From Verrucomicrobiia bacterium (lineage in GTDB: Bacteria; Verrucomicrobiota; Verrucomicrobiia; Verrucomicrobiales; Akkermansiaceae): DNA of 10,608 bases. The translations under genes were made by a program, and so were the position numbers. The DNA lies in the NCBI GenBank assembly GCA_947460915.1, contig CANHKJ010000089.1:1-10608 (forward strand), given 5' to 3'. This document shows positions 1 through 6,367 of this stretch, in pieces. Position 1 is the stretch's first letter, and each line of letters begins with the position of its first letter. The notes under the pieces were generated by a model that saw nothing but the letters and a program-made list of their open reading frames with translations, did not search any database and had not been told where the DNA came from.

Positions 1-2570
1 CGGATCCAGTGCATCGCACGACCTTTGGCGACTTGCTCTTTGCCGACAACCGGAATGTTGTTTTCGGCTTGGCATGCCACAAGGCAAGCATTGCAGCCCA
101 TGCAGGAAGAGAGGTCGATGTTCATCGCCCACTGATGCAAGTCATCGCTGAGCAATGGCTGTGCTTTGCCGTCTTTGCCAGGATTCCATGTAGCGGAACC
201 TTCTTGCTTGTAGAGCGACATGTTTTCGGGAGCATGCGAGTCGTTGCCTTGTTTGGCGACGCCATCGTATTGCTGCTCGAAGCTGTAGTGGTGATGATGT
301 TTTTCCACGTCCATGGTGGAAATTTCGCGAGCGAGAGCACGACCATACATCGCGTGGTGCTCTTGCGTGAGTGCGACCGAATAACGTTTCTCGGTGAGGG
401 TCACTTTTGCGCCCTGAGCGAGGTAAGTTGTAGCACTGGTGCGCAGTTGATTGACGTTGACACCGCGGTTCACACCAACAAGGCCGACGTGGGTGGCATT
501 GAGTGGTCCACGAGCCAGTTCGTCTTCGGCATCATAGCCTTGGCCGTAGCCGACGGGAAGAACGAGTGTATTTTCAGAGAGTCCGAAAGCAATCAATACG
601 GGAATTTCGATCGACTTGCCGCCGAGCGAAATGCTGATTACGGGAGCACGGCGGTTACCGGCTTCGCCATCGACGGGGCTGGCTGCGCGTGGGCTTTCCA
701 GAGCAATAACTTGATCGTAAATGCCGAGAGCCTTGGCTGTCTTCGGAGCGATCAAAGCGGCATTGTCCCATGTGAGTTTCGAGATTGGATCGGGTGACTC
801 TTGGAGCCATGCGTTGTCGATCCATCGACCATCATAAATCGAGCCATCGGTGGAGAAAATCACGTCGAGACTTTGCTCACTGGCGTCGGCGAGCTTATCA
901 GCAGTCAATGTTGGCGCTGCGGCAGGCGCACTGGCAGCAGCACCAGCAACGAATCCTTCGCGCAGGGCTTTTTTCCATGCTGCATCATCGCCTGTGAAAG
1001 ACTTGCGCACGGCAGCAAAAGCGGCGGATTCCTCACCACTGGTGATTTTTCCGTCAAGCAACGCGGAAAGCAATTCCAGCTCTGATACTGCGGCATCGTA
1101 GAGCGGCAAAATCATAGGCTGAATCAGCGTGTAGTGGCCGTTAGCAGAACGAGCGTCCGACCAGCTTTCGAGATAGTGAGCAGCGGGAACGTGCCAAGTG
1201 GCAGCGTGAGCTGAGGCATCGGTGCGCAGGCCCCAATGAATGCTCGATTTGGCTTTTTGCAGGGATTCGACAATTGCAAGATCAGCGGGTGCATCGAATG
1301 CTACGTTGGCAGGCGTGAGCAAAATCACGTGCTCAATCGCGGCGGAATCGAGATCTTTTTTCAGCGCTGCGATGTCGCCAAAGCCGGCGTTGTCTGATGC
1401 GATCGATTGCAGAGTCGCACCGAAGCTCGCGAGCGCGGTATTGATGGCAAAGGCGATGCCTTTCAGTGCGGAAGAGGTGCGTGAACCGGCAAGAACGAGT
1501 GATTTGCCTTTCGAAGCAACGAGGTCATCAGCACAAGCGGCGACCCACTTGACGATTTTTTCTTCGGTAACTGGCGCGAAGGCAGAAAGTTCAGCAGGAG
1601 CGGAGCCACCGGTTTTTGCCATGACTTGGCGAGCAATGTCAGCAGCGATGCGGATGACTTTGCTTGGCTCGATGCGCAAACGGTGATCGGCCATGCCGCC
1701 GGTGAGTGTGAACAAGCTTTCCACCGCGTAAAGGCGGTTCATGGATTTCTTGTCGCGCTTGGATTTGTAGCCTTTGCCCTCGGGCTTGCGACGATCAAAG
1801 AACGGAGTGATCGGGCCTTGTGGGTCGAGCGATGCGAAATCGCAATCGAGAGCCAAAATGCGGTCGGCTTTGGCAAAATCAGCCACTTGACGACTTGCGG
1901 ATGCTGCGGGCGAAAGAGACTCGTAAGAATAAAACTTCGCAGCAGGGAACTTGGCGGCGATTTCCTTAGCCAAGCGGCTGCGGGTCGGTGACTCATCCGC
2001 ACCGAAAACGATGCCGAACTTACCTGAAGTGGTTACCTCTTTGAGGGCGGCTTCCAAACCTGCGAGATCAGCGGCAGCACCGTGATGCAGAACTTTTTGC
2101 GAGCGCGAAGGAGAATAGAGGTCGAGGATCGATGCCTGCACGAAGGCATCGGTGCCATCGGAATCAGGATGCAAGGTATTCGGGCCAAGCTTGGTCGGAC
2201 GGCCTTCAAATGTCGTCACCACCACCGGTGTCGCACCGCTGGGGCGAGGCATGGCGGATGCGTAGTAGAGAGCTTTTCCTGGGATGACCCACTCAGGAGC
2301 TTGGGTATAAGGAACCGTGTATTTCTCTGGACGACGGCAGGCAGCCATGCTCAAGCCAGCGAGTGCTGTCGAGGCACCCATCAGCTTCAAAAACGAGCGG
2401 CGTGATGTTTCGGCATCGGCCTCGTCTGCCATCTCTGCAGCGGCGCGAGGAAATTCACGGTCGAGGGTGTTGCGAAAGTCTTGCGAGCCTTCCAGTTGGC
2501 CCACACTGCGCCAGGAAATGGTGTTCTCCCCTGCTGGAATTTCGGGATGTTGCAAAATGCGTTTGCTCAT
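1..2570 (-). CDS. actB: ActB, iron-sulfur/molybdopterin-oxidoreductase-like subunit of alternative complex III (partial, C-terminus beyond window)
   Basis: This subunit of alternative complex III, the quinol:electron-acceptor oxidoreductase that replaces cytochrome bc1 in many bacteria, should relay electrons through Fe-S clusters on the periplasmic face. The frame is open from ATG at 2570 to the left edge (856 full codons; the family is usually about 1000 residues or more). A Tat motif (RRSFLKLMG, residues 57-65) is followed by a hydrophobic stretch ending MAAC at Cys78, which could be a lipobox. Next comes a long region resembling the molybdopterin oxidoreductase catalytic subunit, with an Ala/Pro-rich linker near residues 539-552 and a natural HHHH run. 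The end of the window holds a ferredoxin-type cluster motif, CMGCNACLVAC, with Cys823, 826, 829 and 833, in the order expected for the PsrA-PsrB-like ActB fusion. Known ActB proteins lack the molybdenum cofactor; that is family knowledge, not visible here. The start lies 27 bp after actA, consistent with one operon. No clear Shine-Dalgarno sequence is seen. The remaining cluster motifs would lie to the left. Confidence 0.93.
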   Translation of the reverse strand, partial: MSKRILQHPEIPAGENTISWRSVGQLEGSQDFRNTLDREFPRAAAEMADEADAETSRRSFLKLMGASTALAGLSMAACRRPEKYTVPYTQAPEWVIPGKALYYASAMPRPSGATPVVVTTFEGRPTKLGPNTLHPDSDGTDAFVQASILDLYSPSRSQKVLHHGAAADLAGLEAALKEVTTSGKFGIVFGADESPTRSRLAKEIAAKFPAAKFYSYESLSPAASASRQVADFAKADRILALDCDFASLDPQGPITPFFDRRKPEGKGYKSKRDKKSMNRLYAVESLFTLTGGMADHRLRIEPSKVIRIAADIARQVMAKTGGSAPAELSAFAPVTEEKIVKWVAACADDLVASKGKSLVLAGSRTSSALKGIAFAINTALASFGATLQSIASDNAGFGDIAALKKDLDSAAIEHVILLTPANVAFDAPADLAIVESLQKAKSSIHWGLRTDASAHAATWHVPAAHYLESWSDARSANGHYTLIQPMILPLYDAAVSELELLSALLDGKITSGEESAAFAAVRKSFTGDDAAWKKALREGFVAGAAASAPAAAPTLTADKLADASEQSLDVIFSTDGSIYDGRWIDNAWLQESPDPISKLTWDNAALIAPKTAKALGIYDQVIALESPRAASPVDGEAGNRRAPVISISLGGKSIEIPVLIAFGLSENTLVLPVGYGQGYDAEDELARGPLNATHVGLVGVNRGVNVNQLRTSATTYLAQGAKVTLTEKRYSVALTQEHHAMYGRALAREISTMDVEKHHHHYSFEQQYDGVAKQGNDSHAPENMSLYKQEGSATWNPGKDGKAQPLLSDDLHQWAMNIDLSSCMGCNACLVACQAENNIPVVGKEQVAKGRAMHWI

Positions 2571-2597
2571 GATCGTTCGATGAATCAGGTGAAAAAA

Positions 2598-3311
2598 TTA
2601 ATGGTGGCAGGTGGCGCAGCTTTCCTTGGGCTGCAGTTTGAAAGTTTCCTTAAGTTGCTTACCGAATTCTTTGGGCTCAGTGATGCGCTCGCCTTTGTCG
2701 TTGAGCACCACATTGTCCTTGAGATACTGGGCGGCATCATATTTCAGATTGAAAACTTCCTCCAGCGGGCGAACCTCGTTTTCCGGGCTGCGATGGCATT
2801 CTAAGCAGAAGCCCATCGAGTGATTTTTCGCGTGGAAAACAACTTCCATTTGGTCAACTTGACCGTGGCAACTTACGCACGAAACACCGCGGTTCACGTG
2901 AGCGGAGTGGCTGAATTTCACGTAGTCAGGTGCTTTGTGAACTTTCACCCACTGGATCGGCTTACCGTCATAAAGCGGGTGTGTTTTGTCCATCGCGCGA
3001 TGCAATGGATCAAGCTTGGGGCTCTGGCGTTGCACGTGTTGGTGGCAGTTCCAGCAAGTGTTGGCAGAAGGAAGGTTCGAGTGATCCGAGTTGTCCACAA
3101 ACGAGTGGCAATAGCGGCAATCGAGACCGAGTTGATCCACATGAATCTTGTGAGAAAAAGGAATGGGCTGCGAGGGCTGATAGCCGACAACAGTCGATTT
3201 GGGAGTAGCGTATACCGTAAAGGCAGCGACTACGCCAACGGCGACGGAACCGGCACAGATTGCGATTTTCAGCGGTAACAGATTGGTCCAGCGAGGAAAA
3301 ATATTGGCCAT
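2598..3311 (-). CDS. actA: ActA, membrane-anchored pentaheme cytochrome c of alternative complex III
   Basis: This multiheme cytochrome carries electrons within alternative complex III on the periplasmic side of the inner membrane. The 237-residue protein has five CxxCH c-heme motifs: CRYCH (65-69), CWNCH (86-90), CVSCH (145-149), CLECH (169-173) and CATCH (232-236). The last sits at the extreme C-terminus. Residues about 11-35 form one hydrophobic segment that probably stays uncleaved as a membrane anchor, the arrangement known for ActA. Several extra His residues (for example HKIH 54-57 and HSAH 135-138) could be distal heme ligands. Five hemes, one anchor, this size and the directly following actB together make ActA much more likely than a generic cytochrome c3 or NapC/NrfH protein. 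No in-frame ATG lies between this start and the upstream in-frame stop near 3354-3356, so ATG 3309-3311 is favoured. It appears to be the first gene of the operon. The 20-bp palindrome at 3341-3360 lies 29 bp upstream. Confidence 0.95.
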   Translation of the reverse strand: MANIFPRWTNLLPLKIAICAGSVAVGVVAAFTVYATPKSTVVGYQPSQPIPFSHKIHVDQLGLDCRYCHSFVDNSDHSNLPSANTCWNCHQHVQRQSPKLDPLHRAMDKTHPLYDGKPIQWVKVHKAPDYVKFSHSAHVNRGVSCVSCHGQVDQMEVVFHAKNHSMGFCLECHRSPENEVRPLEEVFNLKYDAAQYLKDNVVLNDKGERITEPKEFGKQLKETFKLQPKESCATCHH

Positions 3312-3340
3312 AGCGTGTTGCGGTGCGCGAACCGTGTACG

Positions 3341-3360
3341 CTTGTGAAAAATTTCACAAG
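3341..3360. promoter_or_regulatory. 20-bp palindrome upstream of actA, candidate operator
   Basis: The sequence CTTGTGAAAAATTTCACAAG has perfect 9-bp arms around a 2-bp AA centre. It lies 29 bp upstream of the actA start, where a dimeric transcription factor would typically bind. The TGTGA/TCACA half-sites resemble those of CRP/FNR-family regulators, but the 2-bp centre of the full palindrome and its 9-bp arms give a spacing between TGTGA and TCACA of 6 bp. That matches CRP-type spacing (TGTGA-N6-TCACA), so a CRP/FNR-superfamily regulator of the respiratory operon is a reasonable guess. The regulator's identity is inference. Confidence 0.55.
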
Positions 3361-3361
3361 C

Positions 3362-3387
3362 AAAATCTTGTTGCGAGATCAGATTTT
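3362..3387. repeat. Imperfect inverted repeat next to the actA palindrome
   Basis: AAAATCT (3362-3368) is the reverse complement of AGATTTT (3381-3387), with a 12-nt loop. It directly abuts the 20-bp palindrome. It could be a second binding site, a stem in the leader of the act transcript, or chance in an A/T-rich stretch. The arms are short, so support is weak. Confidence 0.3.
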
Positions 3388-3517
3388 TGTGCGGAGCGGA
3401 TTTTTCCTCAGAGTATGTGGGATATTTCAGCTCGCTGAGCAAGCGCTACAAAAATTACGAGTAATCGAATTCAAAAGAAAAATCCCACTTGGCATGAAGC
3501 TCGGATGAAAATTTTCG

Positions 3518-3533
3518 CGCAGAGACGCAGAGG
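3518..3533. repeat. Tandem 8-bp direct repeat (CGCAGAGA/CGCAGAGG)
   Basis: Two adjacent copies of an 8-mer, CGCAGAGA then CGCAGAGG, differ at the last base only. CGCAGAG tandem units recur in intergenic DNA of many bacterial genomes, from general recollection rather than a search, so this may be part of a dispersed intergenic repeat. It could form one edge of such an element, with the stem-loop at 3685-3733 further along. Confidence 0.4.
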
Positions 3534-3684
3534 TTTGAAGTTTTTGTGATGGGTTCCCTAGATGATGACTACCCATTGTTAATGAATTTGTGCTCAAATG
3601 TATTTTCGTGGCAATCTGTAGCCCTATCACTGAAAAAGCCCCATTGCTGAAAAATTCTCCAAAATCGAGTAAAGCTCCGTTGCA

Positions 3685-3733
3685 ACCTCCCCGCGGATCG
3701 TGGAAAACCCATAATCCAAGTCCGCGGGGAGGT
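3685..3733. repeat. Strong inverted repeat / stem-loop with 13-bp perfect arms
   Basis: ACCTCCCCGCGGA (3685-3697) pairs perfectly with TCCGCGGGGAGGT (3721-3733) around a 23-nt loop. The stem is very G/C-rich and stands out from its A/T-rich surroundings. No T-run follows on either strand, so it is not a standard intrinsic terminator, and it sits between divergent genes where a terminator is not expected. A small 5-bp hairpin (TTCCC 3735-3739 with GGGAA 3745-3749) follows at once. Possible roles are a dispersed palindromic (REP-like) element, a structured non-coding RNA or a protein binding site. Confidence 0.6.
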
Positions 3734-3967
3734 GTTCCCTTTAGGGGAAATCATCGGTAATTTACGCTCTCCAGTTGACCTCGGAGCGGAAACAGCAGAA
3801 CATACGTTCAGCGTTTCATAACCTATAACGCCGCAAAATGAGAAAATCTGACAAAAAAAACGAAAAAAATCCAATTTTTCACGAAAATATCCAAACAGCA
3901 TGGAAAAATCATACAGTCAGCAGAAAAATCGGCATATTTGAACATGTTGTGGCGTTGCTAAAAGATC

Positions 3968-4501
3968 ATGGCCGATGAATCTCATATTACAGACGAAAGT
4001 TTTGTCCGCTTGCTCTCCACCTACGAGCCCGTGATCCGCTCGTTTCTGCGCACACTACTGCCTTCGTTTGAGGATGTAGATCAAGTGATGCCCGAGGTAG
4101 CTTTGGTAGCATGGCGAAAATTTGACCAACTTCACGACCACGAAGCATTCCCCCGTTGGGCCTGCGTGATCGCTCGATATGAGGTAATGACCTACCGCAG
4201 GAATAAAGCCCGTGACCGCATCGTGCTCGATCCTGATGTGGTCGCCAAGCTCGCCGATGAAGCTGCGGATGACCTCAGCTTGCACTCACAACAAATGAAC
4301 GCCCTCGAGCATTGCCTGAAAAAACTCCCGAAAGATCGGCGCGAGCTCATTCTCGCTTGTTACACACCAAAGAAAAGCATGCGAGACATTGCCCTTGAGG
4401 CCAATCGCAGCGAAAATAGCCTTTACCAACTCTTGCGCCGCATCCGACTGGAATTGCAGGACTGCATTGAGAAAACCATAAGCAAAGAATCAACTCTATG
4501 A
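3968..4501 (+). CDS. ECF-like sigma-70 factor, Rhodopirellula/Verrucomicrobium family
   Basis: This protein should direct RNA polymerase to a specific promoter set. At 177 residues it has only the two core sigma domains. Region 2 spans about residues 15-82, with an acidic EDVDQV segment (35-40), then VALVAWRKFDQ and the FPRWACVIARYEVMTYRRNKARD stretch that matches the -10-binding and melting part. Region 4 spans about residues 108-165 (LKKLPKDRRELI), with the -35-reading helix-turn-helix at about 137-160. The wording of these motifs fits the lineage-specific family described from Rhodopirellula and Verrucomicrobium, in which genomes carry many paralogues. An in-frame TAA at 3959-3961 lies 6 nt upstream, so ATG 3968 is the first possible start. 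Its stop overlaps the next start (ATGA at 4498-4501), implying translational coupling with the FecR-LamG protein, its likely anti-sigma partner. No clear Shine-Dalgarno sequence is seen. The target promoters are unknown. Confidence 0.93.
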   Translation: MADESHITDESFVRLLSTYEPVIRSFLRTLLPSFEDVDQVMPEVALVAWRKFDQLHDHEAFPRWACVIARYEVMTYRRNKARDRIVLDPDVVAKLADEAADDLSLHSQQMNALEHCLKKLPKDRRELILACYTPKKSMRDIALEANRSENSLYQLLRRIRLELQDCIEKTISKESTL

Positions 4502-6135
4502 AGCAAGAAGACAAAAAACGCCTCCTTGATTACCTCGATGGAAAACTGAACGCCGATGCTCCCGTGGCAGAGATCGATGCTCTAAACGAGCTTTTGCGCC
4601 ACAGCCCCCAGGCGAGAGATTTTCTGCGCACCCATGCCAACATCGACACCCAACTGCGCGAAATCGCAATCTCGCGCAGCCCTGAAAAAATCACCACACG
4701 CCCCACCCATTCCTGGTTTTTCCCTGCTATCACCTCCCTCGCAGCTTGCGTCTCCTTGTGGCTGGTGCTCCAACTTGGCAAAAAAGACGACACCATCTCC
4801 CCTACCCTATCCCAGCAAGCAATCGACGGACCAATTTCCACGCTCATGGAAACCGCTACGCCCGTCGCCGTGCTCAAAAGCGCCACCGACGTTCAGTGGA
4901 GCGACCCTCTGGAAATCCACCCCACTGGTTCCACCCTCACAGCCGGCTGGATCCGCATCGCCCAAGGCACACTACAAATCGAATTCCTCAGCGGCGCTCG
5001 CCTTCTCGTCAATGGCCCTGCCGAACTCCGACTCGATTCGGATAACTCTGCCTATTTAGCAACCGGTAAAGCCAGTGCATACGTGCCAGAGCCCGCCCAC
5101 GGATTTGTGCTCGATTCCCCTGGCCTCAATGTCAAAGACCTCGGCACCTCCTTCGGGCTCGAAGTTTCTGCCGACAAAGGGCCAGAGGTGCATTGCTTCG
5201 ATGGCTCCGTCGAGCTATCCACCAATCAAAATCAGTCCAAACCTCTGCTTTTGCCGGCATCCAAGGCGCTACAGCTCAATGGCAACACCTTGCAAGAAGT
5301 CCCCGTGCGCCCTGCCGATTTCCCCAATGGCAAGGAACTCTCGAAGCGCGCAAGCATTGACTTGAAGCGCCGTCTCCAAGACTGGAAAAACGTCAATGAT
5401 TCTCTCGCCCGCGATCCGAACACTCTGGTGCTCTACACTTTCGACAATGCCGATGAGTGGAGCCGAAGCGTACGCAATGAATCAGTCGCGACAAGTGGGA
5501 AATTCGATGCCTCCATCGTCGGAGCCGGTTGGACAGGTGGCCGCTGGAAAGGCAAGAGTGGACTCGAATTCCGCAGCCGTGGTGATCGCCTTCGTTTCAC
5601 CATCCCCGGTGAGCACCAACACATTTCCATGAGCGCTTGGATTCGCGTCGATAGCTTGCCGAACGACTACAACTCGCTGATGCTCCCCACTCACTACCAA
5701 ACGGGCAGTCTGCACTGGAATATTGAGCGCGGTGGTGAAATGCGACTCACGCAATTGTGCGATACCACCGACCCCGTGAATCCAGACAATTGGAACGGGC
5801 CCGTCAGCGGAAAAGGCTTCAACGGACTCGATTTCGGTCGCTGGCTCTACATCGTCACCACATACAACTGCGCCACAGGCGAAGTCATCCACTACCGCGA
5901 TGGAATCAACGTGGGGAATGGCACATTTGCCAAAAGCATACCCATTGCCTTTGGGGAAATGGAATTTGGCAACTGGGGTGCCGATGGCAAGAGCCAGGAC
6001 AATCAATGGATTCTGGGGCAATACACCAACCAGCGCGTTCGCAATTTCGTGGGACGCCTTGATCACCTTGCGATCTTCTCGCGCGTCCTTAGCGCGGAAG
6101 AAATTTCCCTCACGTATCAAATCGGTAGCCCCTAA
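4498..6135 (+). CDS. Membrane FecR-LamG protein, probable anti-sigma regulator
   Basis: This 545-residue single-pass protein probably controls the sigma factor encoded just upstream. Residues 1-65 are a charged, helical cytoplasmic part (DYLDGKLNADAPVAEIDALNELL region, then HSPQARDFL) typical of the N-termini of sigma-linked FecR proteins in this phylum group. Residues about 73-94 form one membrane helix. Residues about 145-245 match a FecR domain: IEFLSGARLLVNGPAEL, then SPGLNVKDLGTSFGLEV and a C-F-DGSVEL strand. Residues about 308-541 form a LamG/concanavalin-like jelly roll. It starts VLYTFDN, continues through MSAWIRVDS and W-rich strands, and ends in the typical DHLAIFSRVLSAEEI motif. 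By topology, FecR and LamG face the periplasm, where LamG could bind glycan or protein. The ATGA overlap with the sigma gene supports a functional pair. Anti-sigma function is inferred from FecR precedent and position. No catalytic residues are recognised. Confidence 0.88.
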   Translation: MKQEDKKRLLDYLDGKLNADAPVAEIDALNELLRHSPQARDFLRTHANIDTQLREIAISRSPEKITTRPTHSWFFPAITSLAACVSLWLVLQLGKKDDTISPTLSQQAIDGPISTLMETATPVAVLKSATDVQWSDPLEIHPTGSTLTAGWIRIAQGTLQIEFLSGARLLVNGPAELRLDSDNSAYLATGKASAYVPEPAHGFVLDSPGLNVKDLGTSFGLEVSADKGPEVHCFDGSVELSTNQNQSKPLLLPASKALQLNGNTLQEVPVRPADFPNGKELSKRASIDLKRRLQDWKNVNDSLARDPNTLVLYTFDNADEWSRSVRNESVATSGKFDASIVGAGWTGGRWKGKSGLEFRSRGDRLRFTIPGEHQHISMSAWIRVDSLPNDYNSLMLPTHYQTGSLHWNIERGGEMRLTQLCDTTDPVNPDNWNGPVSGKGFNGLDFGRWLYIVTTYNCATGEVIHYRDGINVGNGTFAKSIPIAFGEMEFGNWGADGKSQDNQWILGQYTNQRVRNFVGRLDHLAIFSRVLSAEEISLTYQIGSP

Positions 6136-6367
6136 GACTTTATTCATGAAAAATCTTCATTCGAAAAAAATGCACAAAAAACGTCAGATTCAGCCATCAT
6201 CGGTAGTGATTTTTTGAAACAGGATCGCCTCCCCGACTTCTGATTCGATTCTAAAACTCAGTTTCCAACCCAAAAACCCGCTTACCTCAGGTGACTCACC
6301 ATCATCTGCCTCCGTTGTTTTTCGAACAGAAATTGAGCTTCCTCGGCAACATTTGATTTCTATACTT
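6136..6367 (+). other. Gap between FecR-LamG gene and repeat-protein gene
   Basis: These 232 bp contain no convincing gene. A 23-codon basic open frame (6146-6217) is present but has no ribosome binding site or recognisable feature. A weak hairpin precedes a T-run (TTTTTT, about 6210-6215), but its stem is only about 4 bp, so I do not call a terminator. TATACT at 6361-6366 resembles a -10 box, but it lies only 1 nt from the start codon and has no -35 box at proper spacing. Whether the downstream gene is transcribed separately cannot be decided here. Confidence 0.5.

Larger units (their letters stand above)
3312..3967. other. Divergent intergenic region between the act operon and the sigma-factor operon
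   Basis: These 656 bp separate two divergently transcribed operons and must contain both promoters. I see a palindrome and a second inverted repeat near actA (3341-3387), a tandem 8-bp repeat (3518-3533), a strong stem-loop (3685-3733) and a very A/T-rich stretch (about 3840-3935) ahead of the sigma-factor gene. Open frames here (minus 3569-3901 and 3427-3630; plus 3323-3508) show no recognisable domain, and the longest runs straight through the hairpin, so I treat the region as non-coding. No sigma-70 promoter could be placed with confidence on either strand. This may reflect non-E. coli-like promoters. Confidence 0.7.

Noticed and set aside
9..797. 262-codon plus-strand open frame opposite actB
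   Set aside because: It is antisense to the well-supported actB frame carrying the Tat and Fe-S motifs, and its translation shows no domain.
3569..3901. 110-codon open frame on the minus strand in the divergent intergenic region
   Set aside because: It has no recognisable domain, runs through the perfect stem-loop, and has base composition like the non-coding flank.
3941..3948. AACATGTT palindrome 19 bp before the sigma-factor start, as an operator
   Set aside because: An 8-bp palindrome in A/T-rich DNA is easily chance; no longer symmetry surrounds it.
5482..6147. 221-codon minus-strand open frame
   Set aside because: It is antisense to the LamG region of the FecR-LamG gene, whose frame has clear domain motifs.
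6146..6217. 23-residue basic small open frame after the FecR-LamG gene
   Set aside because: It is too short, with no ribosome binding site or conserved feature visible; chance is likely.
6196..6217. Possible intrinsic terminator after the FecR-LamG gene
   Set aside because: The T-run is present but the preceding stem is only about 4 bp and contains mismatches.
6361..6366. TATACT as a -10 box for the repeat-protein gene
   Set aside because: It ends 1 nt before the ATG and the nearest -35-like TTGAGC is 22 bp away, too far for a normal promoter.
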